Notes: generated from the letters alone by a model not told the origin. Shown: positions 10,692 to 22,655, counted from the stretch's first letter. The stretch is 64,000 nucleotides of DNA from Antilocapra americana (GCA_007570785.1 ML661902.1:1995503-2059502), one strand, 5' to 3'. Made by a program: numbers and translations.

Positions 10692-11033
10692 GAAAACACA
10701 CCCTAATTTTTTGTTTGTTTGTTTGTTTGTTTTTGTATTATTTTTTTTAATTTTTTTATTTATTATTTTTTTAATTGTTTTTGCCATACATTGTCATGAT
10801 ATCACCATGGGTTTACATATGCTTCCCCTCTGGAACCCCCCTCCCTCTTCCCTCCCCGCCCCGGGAAATCTCGCTGCACCAGCCCCGAGCATCAGTCCTG
10901 GGCTGGCGATTGACTAGACATATGAAAATTAACATGCTTCAATGCCCTTCTCCCATATCATCCCACCCTTACACTCATCCACAAAGTCCACAAGTCTATT
11001 CTATACATCTGCGGAAAACACACCCTAATTTTT
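10692..11033 (-). mobile_element. L1 LINE, severely 5'-truncated, with TSD
   Basis: About 300 bases of a ruminant L1 3' end lie in antisense. The poly(A) appears as a T-rich left part, then the block ccatacattgtcatgatatc follows, identical to the start of the L1 at 26.6 kb. It is framed by an exact 20-base TSD at 10692-10711 and 11014-11033 (gaaaacacaccctaa plus Ts). The right copy ends TTTTT/AAAA, the usual L1 endonuclease cut. The element proper is 10712-11013. Confidence 0.95.
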
Positions 11034-11484
11034 AAAACTGAGTTACCACAGCAACAAACTGAACAGTAAAAAATCTATAAACTTAATCAATGCAAGTCAT
11101 TGTTGAAAAGATTATCCCCTGAGACAAATCTCTCACTGCTAAGATTATTGCTATTTATCTGAAGTGTTTTCTGAAAAGGTAAGAATGACTGACTGAGGAC
11201 TTCAGATCAATGAGGTGTTTTGTTTTGTTTTTTTTTTCCCAATGAGCTAAAGCTCACAGTACACTTTTAATCATGACATTAATCAATAACAATCGCACCC
11301 AAGAGAATGCCAGCATAGGTTTTTCAGGAAGTCTCGTAGGGCTTAAACTGCTATACCTGTGGAAATAGTCAATATTATGTGTTGTAAAATAGAATTCAGG
11401 TTGATTTTCTTCCTATTTCCCCAGAATAGAATTTGGGTGCTAAAAACCCAGAAATATTAGCATGTTGCATTATAAACATTAATG
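11034..11484. other. Unique stretch, no gene seen
   Basis: A short T-run near 11227-11237 and otherwise plain DNA. Confidence 0.5.
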
Positions 11485-11605
11485 TGTTTAAGAATCACCT
11501 GGGAATCTTGTTAAAATGCAGATTCTGAGTCAGATGATTTGGGTGAGGCCTTAGATCTCCATCTTTGCAAGTTCTCAGGTGATGTGAGCATACCATCCCT
11601 GAAGT
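11485..11605 (+). mobile_element. MER5-type hAT-Charlie DNA transposon remnant
   Basis: The blocks agaatcacctgggaatcttg, gttaaaatgcagattctgag and the following ctcaggtgatgtgagcat follow MER5A/B order. Terminal repeats are not complete. This is a non-autonomous fossil element. Confidence 0.65.
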
Positions 11606-11904
11606 GGCAAGATGACAGAATCCATTACTGACTGGTCAACAGAAAGAGCCAAAGGCAGTACACTGGCAGAGGGATGCTTGCAAAAGGACTTGACTGCAAA
11701 AGAGATTCTGCTTCTAGATTTTCCACCCCAAACTGCCCTCTATGGAAATGAGAAAATGGCAATACTAAACTTACCTTGAAGAGTAGCATTTTCCAAATAC
11801 ATCCAAAGGAGCCCTAGTTATCTGGGATATTAATAGGTGTTCTCAGAAAAATAAGATGCTGATAAGAGGCTCAGTGATTATTCTGTTTAACTGAGTTAAA
11901 CAAA

Positions 11905-12115
11905 ATTGCTAACATTTGTTAAACACTGTGTGTCAGGCATTGTTCTAAATGCTTAATATGGAATAAGTCATTTAATCTTCACAGCAACACTATGAGGTAG
12001 AAAGTATATGATCATCCACATTTTACAGACATGGAAAAGAAGCAAAGAAAGGTTAAGTAAGTAGCCCAAAGTCACAACCCTGGTGAGCTGCAGAGCCAGG
12101 ATGCCGCCTCTGGCA
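11905..12115 (-). mobile_element. MIR SINE (ancient)
   Basis: The antisense MIR is clear: tgtgtcaggcattgttctaa, then acagcaacactatgaggtag, cattttacagacatgg, and agtagcccaaagtcac ending near gcagagccaggatgc. Confidence 0.85.
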
Positions 12116-14153
12116 GGCCGCCTCCAGAGCAGAGACTCAATCTCTGGAACATCAGCGCATTTCAGAGGTGCTGGGAAGTGTGAATCACTGCAAGGTGGCT
12201 GGAGTACTTGTGAGGTGCCAATGAAGGGGAACAGAGGATGGAGAGGAAAGAGGAAAACTGAAAAGTTAGGGTAAGACAGGAAAAGAGAATAAGCTGGAGA
12301 AGCAAAAATTTAGAAAATGGAAGTGATATTTGGAGAAAAATAGGTTGAGAAGAGTGCAGTACCATCCATCCAGACACTGACGCATGGGAATAAAGACCCA
12401 TCTGCTTGGCAAACAAATGTCCAAGAGCAGAAAGCAAGTCAAACTGTAGATCTCACCCAGCACAGGAGGATAGGAACAGTTTACTTCCACCAAGTATACT
12501 AAGAAGCCCTCACAGATAAGAGTCATGCTTATCCTTAAACTAATTACCTAATTTACAGATTCTCTGGGCCCCCTGCTAGGCCTCTTTCTTCTTCCCAGGG
12601 GATTGTTTGGACATCTTGCATTCTAATTAGCAACTTTGTGAGAGTGAGTGGAGAGAAGATTAAATTAGGGTTTGGGAGGTTTTTTGTTTGTTTTTGCTTT
12701 TTTTTGTTCTTATCTAAGGATCTAGCAATAGGTTAGGAGTAGGGAGATTAGGATGTGAAACTAATGATGAAACTACATTCTCATTAAGCCTAGATTTCAA
12801 TGCACCGGCTTTGCTTGGCCTTCACATTGCCGGAGAAGAAACGCACTGAATGTACCCAGCCTGAAGTATGCGGTCAGACCACAGCCAGCACATTATGCAG
12901 AGTATATTCCAGGTCAGGCAGAACCATAAACAAAGCAGTTGTTTGGTTAGATGAGTCCTAGGAAACAGTTCAGATTGTTCAGACGAGCATTAAAACAAAA
13001 ACTGACCTCGGAAACTTCTGACATTCACTGATCCCTAATGCAATATATATGCAGAGATACTCACGAAAACGCTAGCACTAGCTTAAGGAAAAGCAAAACC
13101 TTAACCGGAGATGAGGAACTGCCTTTCAGAGTCCTGAAAGGATCTGATATGTAAGTGTATTTACAAGTACTAAAATGAAGGAGTTTTTTGTTTTGTTTTG
13201 TTTTGAAATGGAACAAGAGAGGGCCTTTGCTTCTGTATTGAGATGTGCCCTAACAACTGTACTTATTCTTCATCATCGCCTCCCCCAGGAGCACTGATGC
13301 CTGGTATTTATGAGGGACCTCTATCAGTAGGACTCTGAGATGAAGCAGTATAATTCTGTTATGCTACGACTTCAACCCACATTTACAAACTTCTCACATA
13401 TTTTAATTTTATCTGAATGTTTGCCATCAGCACGTTCCTTTCTTTAAAAAATAAGAATCTTTCATTGTTCCAAGACACAAATCATATCCCTCCAAATTCC
13501 AGACGAAAACATGTTAGGCCTATTTATGATTGTATTTCAATAGACAAGTATACACATGTAAAGTAGTTTCAGTGTTATTTAAAAATACACTTCATTCAAT
13601 AGGTCTCATTGTGTTGATATTAGCAAAGCTCTCAAGAAAATGCTTCCAGGTGGCAGGCACCTGCTCTGGCTTTGAAACACCAACCTCAAAACCTATAGTC
13701 AAGCACTGAAACGGGGAAGGGCAACAAACTATGTGTTTCAGCACCTAGCCATGCTGTCAGCTCATTTGGAACTGGTGATTGCCAGCTGGGCATTTTGCCA
13801 TTTCCTTGAGGCAAAATTAAAGTGGAAGATGTAAGGGTTTTATTGTAATTTTCCACCACATATTTATATCATTATGGGTTTTGTGCTGCTCTAGTCCCCC
13901 ATACAGTCTCACTGAATATCTTCTTATTATGTCAACAGAATCTGAAGCAAATGTAGGAGGATGCGATAGAAACAAGTGGGCGCTGTGTACACTACGTGAC
14001 TGCTGAAGTTAACACTACGCCTATCCGTATGGGCTCCGTACTTGGAAGATGAAAAAGTGAGGCCCTCCCCTGTTCAAAGGACAAGTTCCAGGAAAGGTAC
14101 TATAGAATCAAGGTTTTCCCTTTGTCCTGCAGTTTCTCTCTCAACATGCCACA
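12116..14153. other. Two kilobases of unique DNA, no gene seen
   Basis: No young repeats occur over about 2 kb, which is long for this window. ORFs up to 91 codons on the minus strand (12162-12437) show no domain. A few T-rich (GTTT/TTTTG) runs occur near 12680-12710 and 13186-13206. Conservation with other mammals would show whether this hides an enhancer or exon. Confidence 0.45.
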
Positions 14154-14702
14154 GTGTTGTTTATTGGCTACTTGATGTTACAATCCTTTAGGCACAGGGA
14201 TGCCTGCAGAGTGAGCGCTCTGGCAGCAACTGGGGAGGCACAGTCACATCAGGCATCTCCCCTCCCACAGGCACAGCAACCTCCACACAGATCCCAGGAG
14301 TACTGCAATCTCTACACAAGGAGGGACCTGGCCTGGGTTCCTAGACTGGGCTGGGTGAGAGGTTTCACCCTACTGAGGTACCACAGGGACACTCCAGGAT
14401 GTGGGCAACTGTATCAGTGTCCTGTCCTGAGACACAGCAGGCTCTTGTTCCAGGCCCCGAGCCTCCCCTTCCAGGGGCTAAAGGCAGCAGCCGTTGTGGG
14501 GGCAGGAGCACAGGTCTTTGGCGTCCTACGAGCTGGGGGTGTGAGCAGTGGAGAACAGAAGAGAACCCATCCCAAGGAGGCAGTCACCCAAACCAAGGCT
14601 TCCAGTTCTGGACGCAGCTCCACTGTCTTGTCAGACTTCACTTACAAAACACAAATTCAAACAAAAACTAAGGACTTCAAGTCAGGAAAGTCAGGATACT
14701 GA
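14154..14702 (+). other. GC-rich segment with a 182-codon open frame
   Basis: The longest open frame in DNA that I cannot assign to a repeat lies here. The frame starts at an ATG and ends with TGA near 14702. Base composition is much richer in G and C than the surroundings, which by itself lengthens ORFs. The predicted peptide has no signal, membrane segment or motif I recognise and ends in a lysine/serine-rich stretch. Shorter frames are open in the other two plus frames and on the minus strand over the same interval, as expected for GC-rich non-coding DNA. It could be a processed-transcript remnant, an old LTR or a chance ORF. Confidence 0.25.
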
Positions 14703-14868
14703 AGTCCAACTGAAAGCTCTGGTCACAAGCCCATGAAGCCAGCCCTGATTCATGTAAAAACCCAAGGTCTGTGCTCACGTCTGCAGGCTGCACACTAAAA
14801 TTGGACAAAAGAGACATCAGCATGCCTCCTGCACAAGGATGACACACCAGTTCACTATGTGCTCCTTA

Positions 14869-14910
14869 AATACACACACACACACACACACACTCACACA
14901 CACACACAAA
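14869..14910. repeat. (CA)n microsatellite
   Basis: An imperfect CA tract with one ct interruption and a terminal aaacac. Confidence 0.9.
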
Positions 14911-15727
14911 CACGAGTGAGTACACATAAAACTAAGACAGCCTGAGTAAATCTGAGTAAAGGAGGACATTACCAATGTCAGGATCTTAGCTGTGATACTA
15001 TAGCACAACTGTGCAAAATGTTACCTTTGGGAGAAATCATGTAAACTGTACAAGAGATTCTCTGCATTATTTCTTACAACTGAATACTGCAATTATCTCA
15101 AATTTGAGAAAAGATCCAAGGCCTATTAAATGGACAAAATATAGCATACAGGCAATCATCACTACAACTACCCATACCTGGATATATTCAGAACATTAAA
15201 TTGTATATAATTTGACTTGACATAATGTAAAAGAGTGATCCTTGAAATAACTAGCTCAAATACAAATCTGCAATCAGCATGTTAACCACACAGTGTACTA
15301 TCAGGAGGAATGTGTTCAGCTTTACCTCTTATTGAAACTTCTCTTATCGACTTGAGATAAAATGAAAACACAAATCGAGAAACTACAGAAATACTCTGGA
15401 AACTGAAGTGGCCTACTCAAGAGCACGCCTTTATTCACAAAACGGGGAGAAGTGTGTGTGGAAAAGCACAAATTCAACTTTAGGTTCAAAAGCAAATTTA
15501 ACTTCTTGCATCCAGAGGTAGGCCTGCCTACCATTTACAACGGAAAGGACGGTATTTGCTGCTGGTACAGTGACTTCATTTTTACATGCAAAAGATAAAA
15601 CATCTTGCCTGTTAGATGCAGAAACATCACAAATATAATGGGAAACCTTTGGATTCTCCAGGCTGAGTTCCCATGGAACTGAGCCAGGTGAGCATTCCAT
15701 GCTGCTCTTTAGGACTGTGTATGTGAG
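14911..15727. other. Unique stretch, no gene seen
   Basis: Short ORFs only. The 131-codon minus frame at 15431-15826 borrows its N-terminal part from the neighbouring SINE read in antisense. Confidence 0.5.
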
Positions 15728-15935
15728 CAAATGTGGCTCTAGCAGTAAAGAATCCGCCTGCCTATGCAGGAGACAAAGGAGACATGGTTCAAGCCCTGGA
15801 TCCAGAAGACCCCCAGAGGAGGGCATGGGCGCCCACTCCAGTATTCTTGCCTGCAGGGTCCCACGGATAGAGGCGGGCTCTGGTCCACGGGGTCACAGAG
15901 TCGGACAGGCTGGAGGCGACTGAGCGTGCATGTTC
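15728..15935 (+). mobile_element. Bov-tA SINE
   Basis: The head tggctctagcagtaaagaat, the middle gcccactccagtattcttgcc and the end cacagagtcggacaggctgg are all present. It keeps several CpG sites. It stands 25 bases upstream of an LTR. Confidence 0.88.
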
Positions 15936-15960
15936 ATGTGTGCAAACACCCACAGGGGAG

Positions 15961-16418
15961 TGTTGCAGGGAGGAAGCCCATTCTGCCTCCTTGTTGGAAC
16001 TGTTTCTTTGACTTGCCTTTCGTTGCTTTTGCTATTACAATTGTCCAGAATTGTTTGCCTCAGAGAATCCTGCCCCTCTGCCTGACTGTTAAACTAAAGT
16101 GCCTTTGTTCAGAACCCTGTCCACCTGTGGATGGCAGGAAGGAAGAAATTCTCACATCCCCTGCCTGAGGCCTGCCATTCTAGGAAATGTTTGGAAGATT
16201 AATAGCCTTCTTATTTTGCTTTCTCACCTCCTTTCACCTATAATATACAAAAGAACCTGGCATCTGGACCCCAATAAGATGGTTACTTTGAGGCACTAGC
16301 CTGCCATCTTCTCGGCCTGCCGGCTCCCCCATTAAAGTCTCTTCCTTGCCTCAGCACCTCTCTCTCGGCTTCACTGGCCTATTGCGCAGCGAGCAGAGTG
16401 AGCTTGGACTCGGTAACA
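15961..16418 (+). mobile_element. Solo LTR of an endogenous retrovirus (ERV1-like)
   Basis: A 458-base block begins TGTTGCAGG and ends GGTAACA, so it carries the TG...CA ends of a retroviral LTR. It has a pol II poly(A) signal attaaa at 16331-16336, followed by the ctcttccttgcctcagc region typical of R/U5, and a TA-rich ataatatacaaa about 90 bases upstream of that signal. Flanking tetramers ggag and agag agree at 3 of 4 bases, compatible with a short integration duplication. No internal viral genes adjoin it, so it is a recombination-derived solo LTR. The family name is not confirmed. Confidence 0.75.
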
Positions 16419-19385
16419 AGAGGGGAAGGGCAAGGCCACTTCTGTAGGGCCTCAGAGACAGACACTGCCCACTGGGCATCTAATTCTACCCTGACTTCCA
16501 TAAATAAGGTAACAGAAGAGATGTTATATCTCTTAATATAGATCTTAATATCACAGAGCCCAACACACTGGAAGTACCAGACTCTAACAGTTTATACCAA
16601 TCATTGCAGTCTGTTCCCACTGTGACCTCTCAAATGCCCAGCACCAACTCCCTATGAATTATGCATCTAATTACTATTTCGTGCTCTGCCAGACAGAGCT
16701 CAGGGTCAAGATAAGCCCACTTTTGGTTCAAGCCAGAATTTTGCAGAGACATGAAGAACTGATTAAGCAACGAAAGAAGTTTGAGATTCAAATTCATTTT
16801 GCCACTGCTAGCTCTGCACCTCTGGGTAAAACATTGGGCTGTTCATTAGTTAAATGGAATTTGAATTTCAAAGATAGATGAATATTCATTCTCTTTGGCT
16901 AATTACACACTAAGGCATTCAAAAAGTATTTGTTGAATGGGAGACTGAATTAATGAATGGATCTGTACAGACATTTCTCCAACCTGGCTTTTTTTCTCTT
17001 TACTTGCTAAATTCCCTTTCAGCTTCATTTTGAAGTTAACATATCAAAGTAGAGGGGGAGGAACCACAAATAAAACAGCACTTTGCTCACGACCTCACTT
17101 GACTGTATCATGCGGGCTCAGCTACATAATTAATCATTGTCAGCGCCAGTCGGACGTGGATCTGCCAACAACTCCCTGTCAGGCTTTGCCAGGTGTGGCA
17201 AATTACTGAGGCTCCGTCTAGCCAAGCTTTGAGCCTGGGAGTCTTTAACAAAAAGCACTTAAGAACCTCCCCAGGCAGAGAGCAGCGCTGGCTGGCTATC
17301 AATGTCTCCTTCTCGTGGTGCCCTAGTTTGTTCTGGCAGTCTCCAAGTCCTATGGATCCCAAGGCTTCTTACTGTGCCAGGGCACTAAGACCCAGGCTTT
17401 TCTCTGTCTCATCTAGGGTCTTCAAGTTCAGGACAGCTCACCTCTCACGTCCGTCTGTGCCCTAGCCACAGTCCACACACCTGACGTCCCTACACTTTTG
17501 CAAAGGTATATAAAAAACCGTCTCCACTTGCGTTAGGCTCGGATCCCAGGCTGGCAGTGTGCCCGTCTCAGTGATTCCCTGCTGCCTCCAGGGCTGGCAC
17601 AGACACAAATGCAGCTCTGTATCTGCTTACCACAAAAACCTTGACTCTGTTCTATTCTATCACTGGCTCCGCAGCACTTGAAATGAAGCTAATTTTATTT
17701 CATAAAATTTAATTAACTACATGCAGAAGTTTTAATGACTATCAAAACAGAGGTAAGCACCAACTTGAATTGTTTCACTATATAAACAGTGTAAAGGATG
17801 GTTTAATATTTAAATAAATACCAGTCTAAAAGATGACAGAACGTGTGGCTTAACATAGATAAACAATGCAAAGTACTCTGCGTTAATTCTTAAAAAATCG
17901 TTTTCTAAAATTTCCCACTAAAATAATTTGCTGCTCCAACCTTCCTGCTTTTCTTCCAAGCTCTATTTCAGAGGTATCCCTCTGCCTTGAAAACTAAAAA
18001 GCTACTACTTTAGAAAGTGCACCAAATGACCTTTTAATCATCAAAGAAAAATTACCAGTTGAGTGAACACTACTATACCTCTAAATAATTAATCGTGATA
18101 TGGCAAAACTACCATTATAAATACCTAAATTATTTAAGATAAATCAAACATATGGTAATTAGGTATTTCTTTCAAATCTACTAGTATATCATAGTTGACA
18201 TGAATGCCATGGAGAGTCTCATGATTTATGTGTTCCCAGCATATTATCACCTCTCCATTTCAGAAATTCAATTTCAAATATCCTTAGAGGGAAACTGTTG
18301 AGAGCAAGATGTTAAACACGACAATGAGAAGAAACCTGAAGAACAAAATACAAGCCTTTGGCACAAACTGAGGTCTGAATGTGAACATACAAAATGAGGA
18401 GACGTTTACTGATAACATTCTAGCCATTAATCCAAGTGGTACTTAATTAGAGAGGCTGGAACAATTTACAGAACTTTGCAATGGAACAGTCACTGAGAAT
18501 TCAGCCTGATACATCTTGTAGCATCCATGTCTCTGGAGAGTGGGACATGCCTACTCATCACAGGCACTTCCTAGACAGTAAACAATATAAGTCTTCCCAA
18601 GCCTACATAGACTCACAATCCACTAAATACGTCCAACTATGAGTCAGAATAGCAGAAGTTCAGACTCCTTTTTTTCTCCCAGGTAAACTACAGAAATTAT
18701 AATAGCTCCTATGTCTTATCAGTTTAAATGTGGTGCCAGTTTTCTACATATTAATAATATTCATGTCTCCATTAACTTAAAAAAAAAACAATTCTACCCT
18801 CAGTGGAGGTATCTAAAAAAAAGGGGAACACTTTAATGAATGAAACAGAGCCATGTCAGTAATTAATCAATACTCCTCTTAGAAGCTTCTTATCAAAAAT
18901 TTATAGAAATCAGCACAGAGACAAAGCCATGCTCCCTGAGCTACCATCACTACCTAACAAAAAAAAAAAAACCGCCATGCTCTACAAACTCAGGAATGAC
19001 AACAGAACCAAGCAGTATGGAGTTGATTTTCATTCTGTTTTGAAAGATATTTTATTGTTACTTAAATTTATTGCTATGAAGCCTATACATAATAGAAAAA
19101 GTATTACCCACAAACACAACATTTAAATAATCTAGAAAGTTACTTGCTTTTTAAGTTCTCGTTATTTACTGCCCAATATATGACAACTTTTCGTTAACTA
19201 CTGTCCTTATTTTCTCAGGTAATTTCTTTTTCTAATAGTATATATACACAGACACACACATATACTCAGCCACATAATTAATAATCTTCAGAAGTTTAAT
19301 TTATTCTGACTCTGCCCTTTATGAAGATGTTGGTTTAGGCTTCTTTAGTTTTGCTGACAGTCTTATATTTCAATGGAGTGTAAAA
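16419..19385. other. Three kilobases of unique DNA, no gene seen
   Basis: No named repeat was recognised over almost 3 kb. The part at 17100-17660 is richer in GC and has modest ORFs on both strands (84-90 codons) without domains. Short A runs occur at 18779-18789 and 18959-18972. Confidence 0.45.
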
Positions 19386-19390
19386 GTTGT

Positions 19391-19753
19391 TGCTTTGGAC
19401 TGAATGTGTGTGTCCCCCACAAAAATTTGTATCTTCAAACTCTAAATCCCCAGTGTGATGGTATTAGGAGATAGAGCCTTTGCAAGGTAATTGGTCATGA
19501 GGGTGGTGCCCTCATGATGGGATTAGTGTTCTTACAGGAAGAAACACAAGAGAGCTTGTTCTTCCTTACTCTTTCCCTGCAACTAAGGACACAGCAGAGA
19601 TGGCCATCTGCAAACCAAGAAATGAGAGCTCGTAAGACAACAGATGTGTTGGCACTTTGATCATCCACTTTCCAGTCTCCAAAACTGTGAGAAATAAATG
19701 TTTCTTGTTTAAGCCACTCAGTCTATGGTCATTTGGCACCCAGAACTAAGACA
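19391..19753 (+). mobile_element. MLT1 LTR (ERVL-MaLR), solo
   Basis: Well-preserved MLT1 order: ggactgaatgtgtgtgtccc, gatggtattaggagatagag, cctcatgatgggattagtg, actgtgagaaataaatgttt, and tttaagccactcagtctatg near the end. It closes with ctaagaca. Flanking pentamers gttgt (19386-19390) and gttgc (19754-19758) agree at 4 of 5, the duplication length used by this group. The aataaa in the final third is the LTR poly(A) signal. Confidence 0.88.
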
Positions 19754-19942
19754 GTTGCCATCTACGATACTATGTCCTCAATAAGGTAAATAACCTATTC
19801 CATGTAACCCTGAAACTACTCCTAAGTGTTTTCCAAAAATTGAAATGCCCCAACATTCCATGTTTTCTCAGTTGCTACCTTCAGTATAAAATAAACTACT
19901 GTTGATCTACTAGGTTTCAAAAATGACTCATTTTAACTACAA

Positions 19943-20150
19943 TCCCTGGTGGCTCAGACAGTAAAGAATCTGTCTGCAATGCAGGAGACCTGGGTTTGAT
20001 CCCTGGGTCGGGAAGATCCCCTGGAGAAGGAAATGGCAAACCACTCCAGTATTCTTACTTGGAAAATTCCATGGACAGAGGAGGCTGGTGGGCTACAGTC
20101 CATGGTTCACAAAGAGTCAGACACGACTGAGCGACTTTCAGTCATTCGCT
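19943..20150 (+). mobile_element. Bov-tA SINE
   Basis: The head ccctggtggctcagacagta, the B box gggtttgatccctgggtcgg and the end agtcagacacgactgagcga are present. It is close to the family consensus. Confidence 0.92.
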
Positions 20151-20285
20151 TCACTCAAACAAAAGAGACATCTTAAGGCCTGAGGGTTTATAACTAATTT
20201 TTCTAAATACACATTTATAATCTCTCATGCTAGCTGGGTTTCTTATTTTGTTTTTTCAAAGAATGAGGTTCTATCTCTGAAGTGT

Positions 20286-20342
20286 TAGTCTCCTGTATTG
20301 CAGGCAGATTCTTTACCATCTGAGCCACCAGCAAAGCTAGGA
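20286..20342 (-). mobile_element. Bov-tA head fragment
   Basis: About 57 bases of the antisense tRNA-derived head (attgcaggcagattctttac, then catctgagccaccagcaaag). The BovA part is missing. Confidence 0.8.
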
Positions 20343-20345
20343 TCA

Positions 20346-20750
20346 TCTTTAAAAAAAATTTTTTTTTAATTTCTTTCAAGCTTACATACCTAACATCTGT
20401 GGAGTTTTAAACTAAATTCTCTTCACAAGAACACAGAGTGACTTCTTCTAAATCAAAATGAAGACACATTTAGCAAGTACAAGTGAATGGGTAAATAAAT
20501 ATAATTAACCTTATAATAATGCCTTCTGTCAACCAAAGCACAGGTGTGGAAGGCAAATTGACACATTTCAACTTTTAAGAAGGTTAAACTTTAAAAATGA
20601 CTTACAGTTCTTTAATTTAGAGCCCCCTATCTCTGTGAGAGGGACTCTCTATAGAGCTGTGCATTCTTTTTTTCACTAAGTCAAACCATGAAAAAAGAAT
20701 AAATGTAATAAAACTGGGAGAGGAGGAGACATTTGTTTTTATTTAACAAA
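20346..20750. other. Unique stretch, no gene seen
   Basis: An A/T run at 20350-20370 and otherwise nothing recognisable. Confidence 0.5.
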
Positions 20751-20754
20751 GTCA

Positions 20755-20985
20755 TATCATTCACTATATTCTAGGGACTATTTTTACGTATTTTACAAAT
20801 ATTAACTCAATAAATCTTAAAAACAACTTTATGAGTTGGTACAGTTACGTAATTCCATTTTACAGATGAGAATGTAGAAGAACAGAGAGATGTAGTAACT
20901 TGTCCAAGGTCACTTGGCTAGTAAACTGCTTGGGCCAATATCTGAACCCAAGTACTAAGACCTCAGAGACTGCTCTTAATAATTG
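20755..20985 (-). mobile_element. MIR SINE (ancient)
   Basis: Antisense MIR: caaatattaactcaataaat, then ccattttacagatgagaatg, gtagtaacttgtccaaggtc, acttggctagtaaactgc and tctgaacccaag. Confidence 0.85.
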
Positions 20986-22052
20986 GCTTCTTCTAGCCAC
21001 TGCTTCCCTTATTATTCTCATAAACTCTACCAAAAAATCCAATAAGAAACTAAGACATCTGTATTACAGAAGAAAATGAGAGCGTATAGAGCTTTGGAGT
21101 TTTCCTTCTCACTTAAAGGCAATGTAACAATTTTTCACTTAAAAAAAAACAAAAAAAAAAACCCACTTCCAAACACAAAGGACAAAAACAGCAGGGAAGG
21201 AAAAGCTATTTTCAAGTTTCTAGGAGGTTATCATAAACAATGAAGAGAGAAAAACAAATTAAAGTTTTTTAAGAAATGGCATTTGACACTATTCTTTCTA
21301 CCTTGCTGCCCATGACCATTTGAAGGCACTGTACCTAGAGGCTGTGCAGGGCACTCTACGGTGTGAAAATAAGACATGACCAAGCTTGGAAAGAAAAGAG
21401 AAGCATATTGTAAGCAAATATAAAAGCACAGTAAGGTCTGAATGTTGTGGAAATAAGCCCAGGCTGCTTCTCAATTCATGAGTTTAGCGGAAATGGCAGA
21501 ACAGATGACAAACAACAACAAACAGAAATATAACTGCACAATTCTCTCCAACAGTGGGAATAAATATCCAGAGTTGCTTACTTAATCTGATGCTAATTTA
21601 TTTTCTTGTTTAAACATCCTAAATATTTGTTATCTATAAAATATTCATGTGTTGTGTTTTAATACCTTGAGGGTTTTATTCTCTAAGGAATTAATTTAGA
21701 AGTACCTGTAGTTAAAAATAGCAGACCCTCCTCAAAATAATAGCAGAAGTTTTTATTTAAAGACTTAATATTAATTAATTAGACATCATATGGAACTGGA
21801 TGAATTCAATCCTCTTGACAAAATTTCAAATTTCGTAATGAACAGTACTCTTGAAATAAATACTTCATTTTATTTTAAAATAAAACAAAAATTTTACTTA
21901 TTCTTCAATATAATTATTTTTCTTCCATTTTACAATACTTTTGTTTCATTTTCTTAAGGAAACCCAATAGATGGCATGTTTTTTCTTTGCAGTACCACAA
22001 AGAACATTATTTAAACACCGAAAATTGGTTTCTTCAATCTGCATCTTTTAGG
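20986..22052. other. Unique AT-rich stretch, no gene seen
   Basis: An A-rich run at 21141-21162 and no named repeat or gene. Confidence 0.5.
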
Positions 22053-22425
22053 TATAATTTTTTAATTTAATTTCAATTTTATATTGGAGTATAGCCAATT
22101 AACAGGGTTTCTCAGGTGGCGCTAGTGGCAAAGAACCTGCCTGCCAATGCAAGAGACTTAAGAGATATTAGTTCGATTCCTGGGTCAGGAAGATCCCTGG
22201 AGAAGGGCATGGAAACTCATTCCAGGACCCCTGTTCATGGAGAATCCCATGGACAGAGAAGCCTGACAGGCTATAGTCCATACAGTCACAAAGAGCTGGA
22301 CACAACAGAAGCAACTTAGCATGCACGCACACAGCCAATTAACAATCTTGTGATAGTTTCAGGTGGACAGAAAAGGGACTCAGCCTTACAAATGCAAGTA
22401 CCCATTCTCCCCCAGCCACCCGGAT
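22053..22425 (-). mobile_element. Old L1 3' end split by a SINE
   Basis: Antisense of an L1 3' untranslated region lies on both sides of the Bov-tA at 22105-22332. The left part is ttttatattggagtatagcc. The right part continues as aacaatcttgtgatagtttc and aggtggacagaaaagg. The pieces join smoothly when the SINE and one TSD copy are taken out. Confidence 0.7.
22105..22332 (+). mobile_element. Bov-tA SINE nested in old L1, with TSD
   Basis: A full-length copy from gggtttctcaggtggcgcta to aacagaagcaacttagcatg with a short cacgcacac tail. The 12-base TSD agccaattaaca is exact at 22093-22104 and 22333-22344. This dates the SINE as younger than the L1 around it. Confidence 0.95.
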
Positions 22426-22429
22426 TGTA

Positions 22430-22655
22430 TGTGTGCGTGCTCAGTAGCTCAGTCGTGTTCAAATCTTTTGTAACCCCATGGACTGAAGCCCACCTGGCTC
22501 CTCTGTCCATGGGATTTTCCTGGCAAGAATACTGGAGTGGATTGCCATTTCCTCCTTCAGGTGATCTTCCTGACCCAGGGATCAAACTGCTGTCTTCTGT
22601 GTCTCCTGCACTGGCAGGTGGATTCTTTACCACAGGGCTACCTGGGAATCCCAAC
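22430..22655 (-). mobile_element. Bov-tA SINE
   Basis: Antisense full-length copy: gtgctcagtagctcagtcgt, then ccatggactgaagcccacct, and the head end ttctttaccacagggctacc. Its plus-strand 106-codon ORF is the usual artefact of this SINE. Confidence 0.92.
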
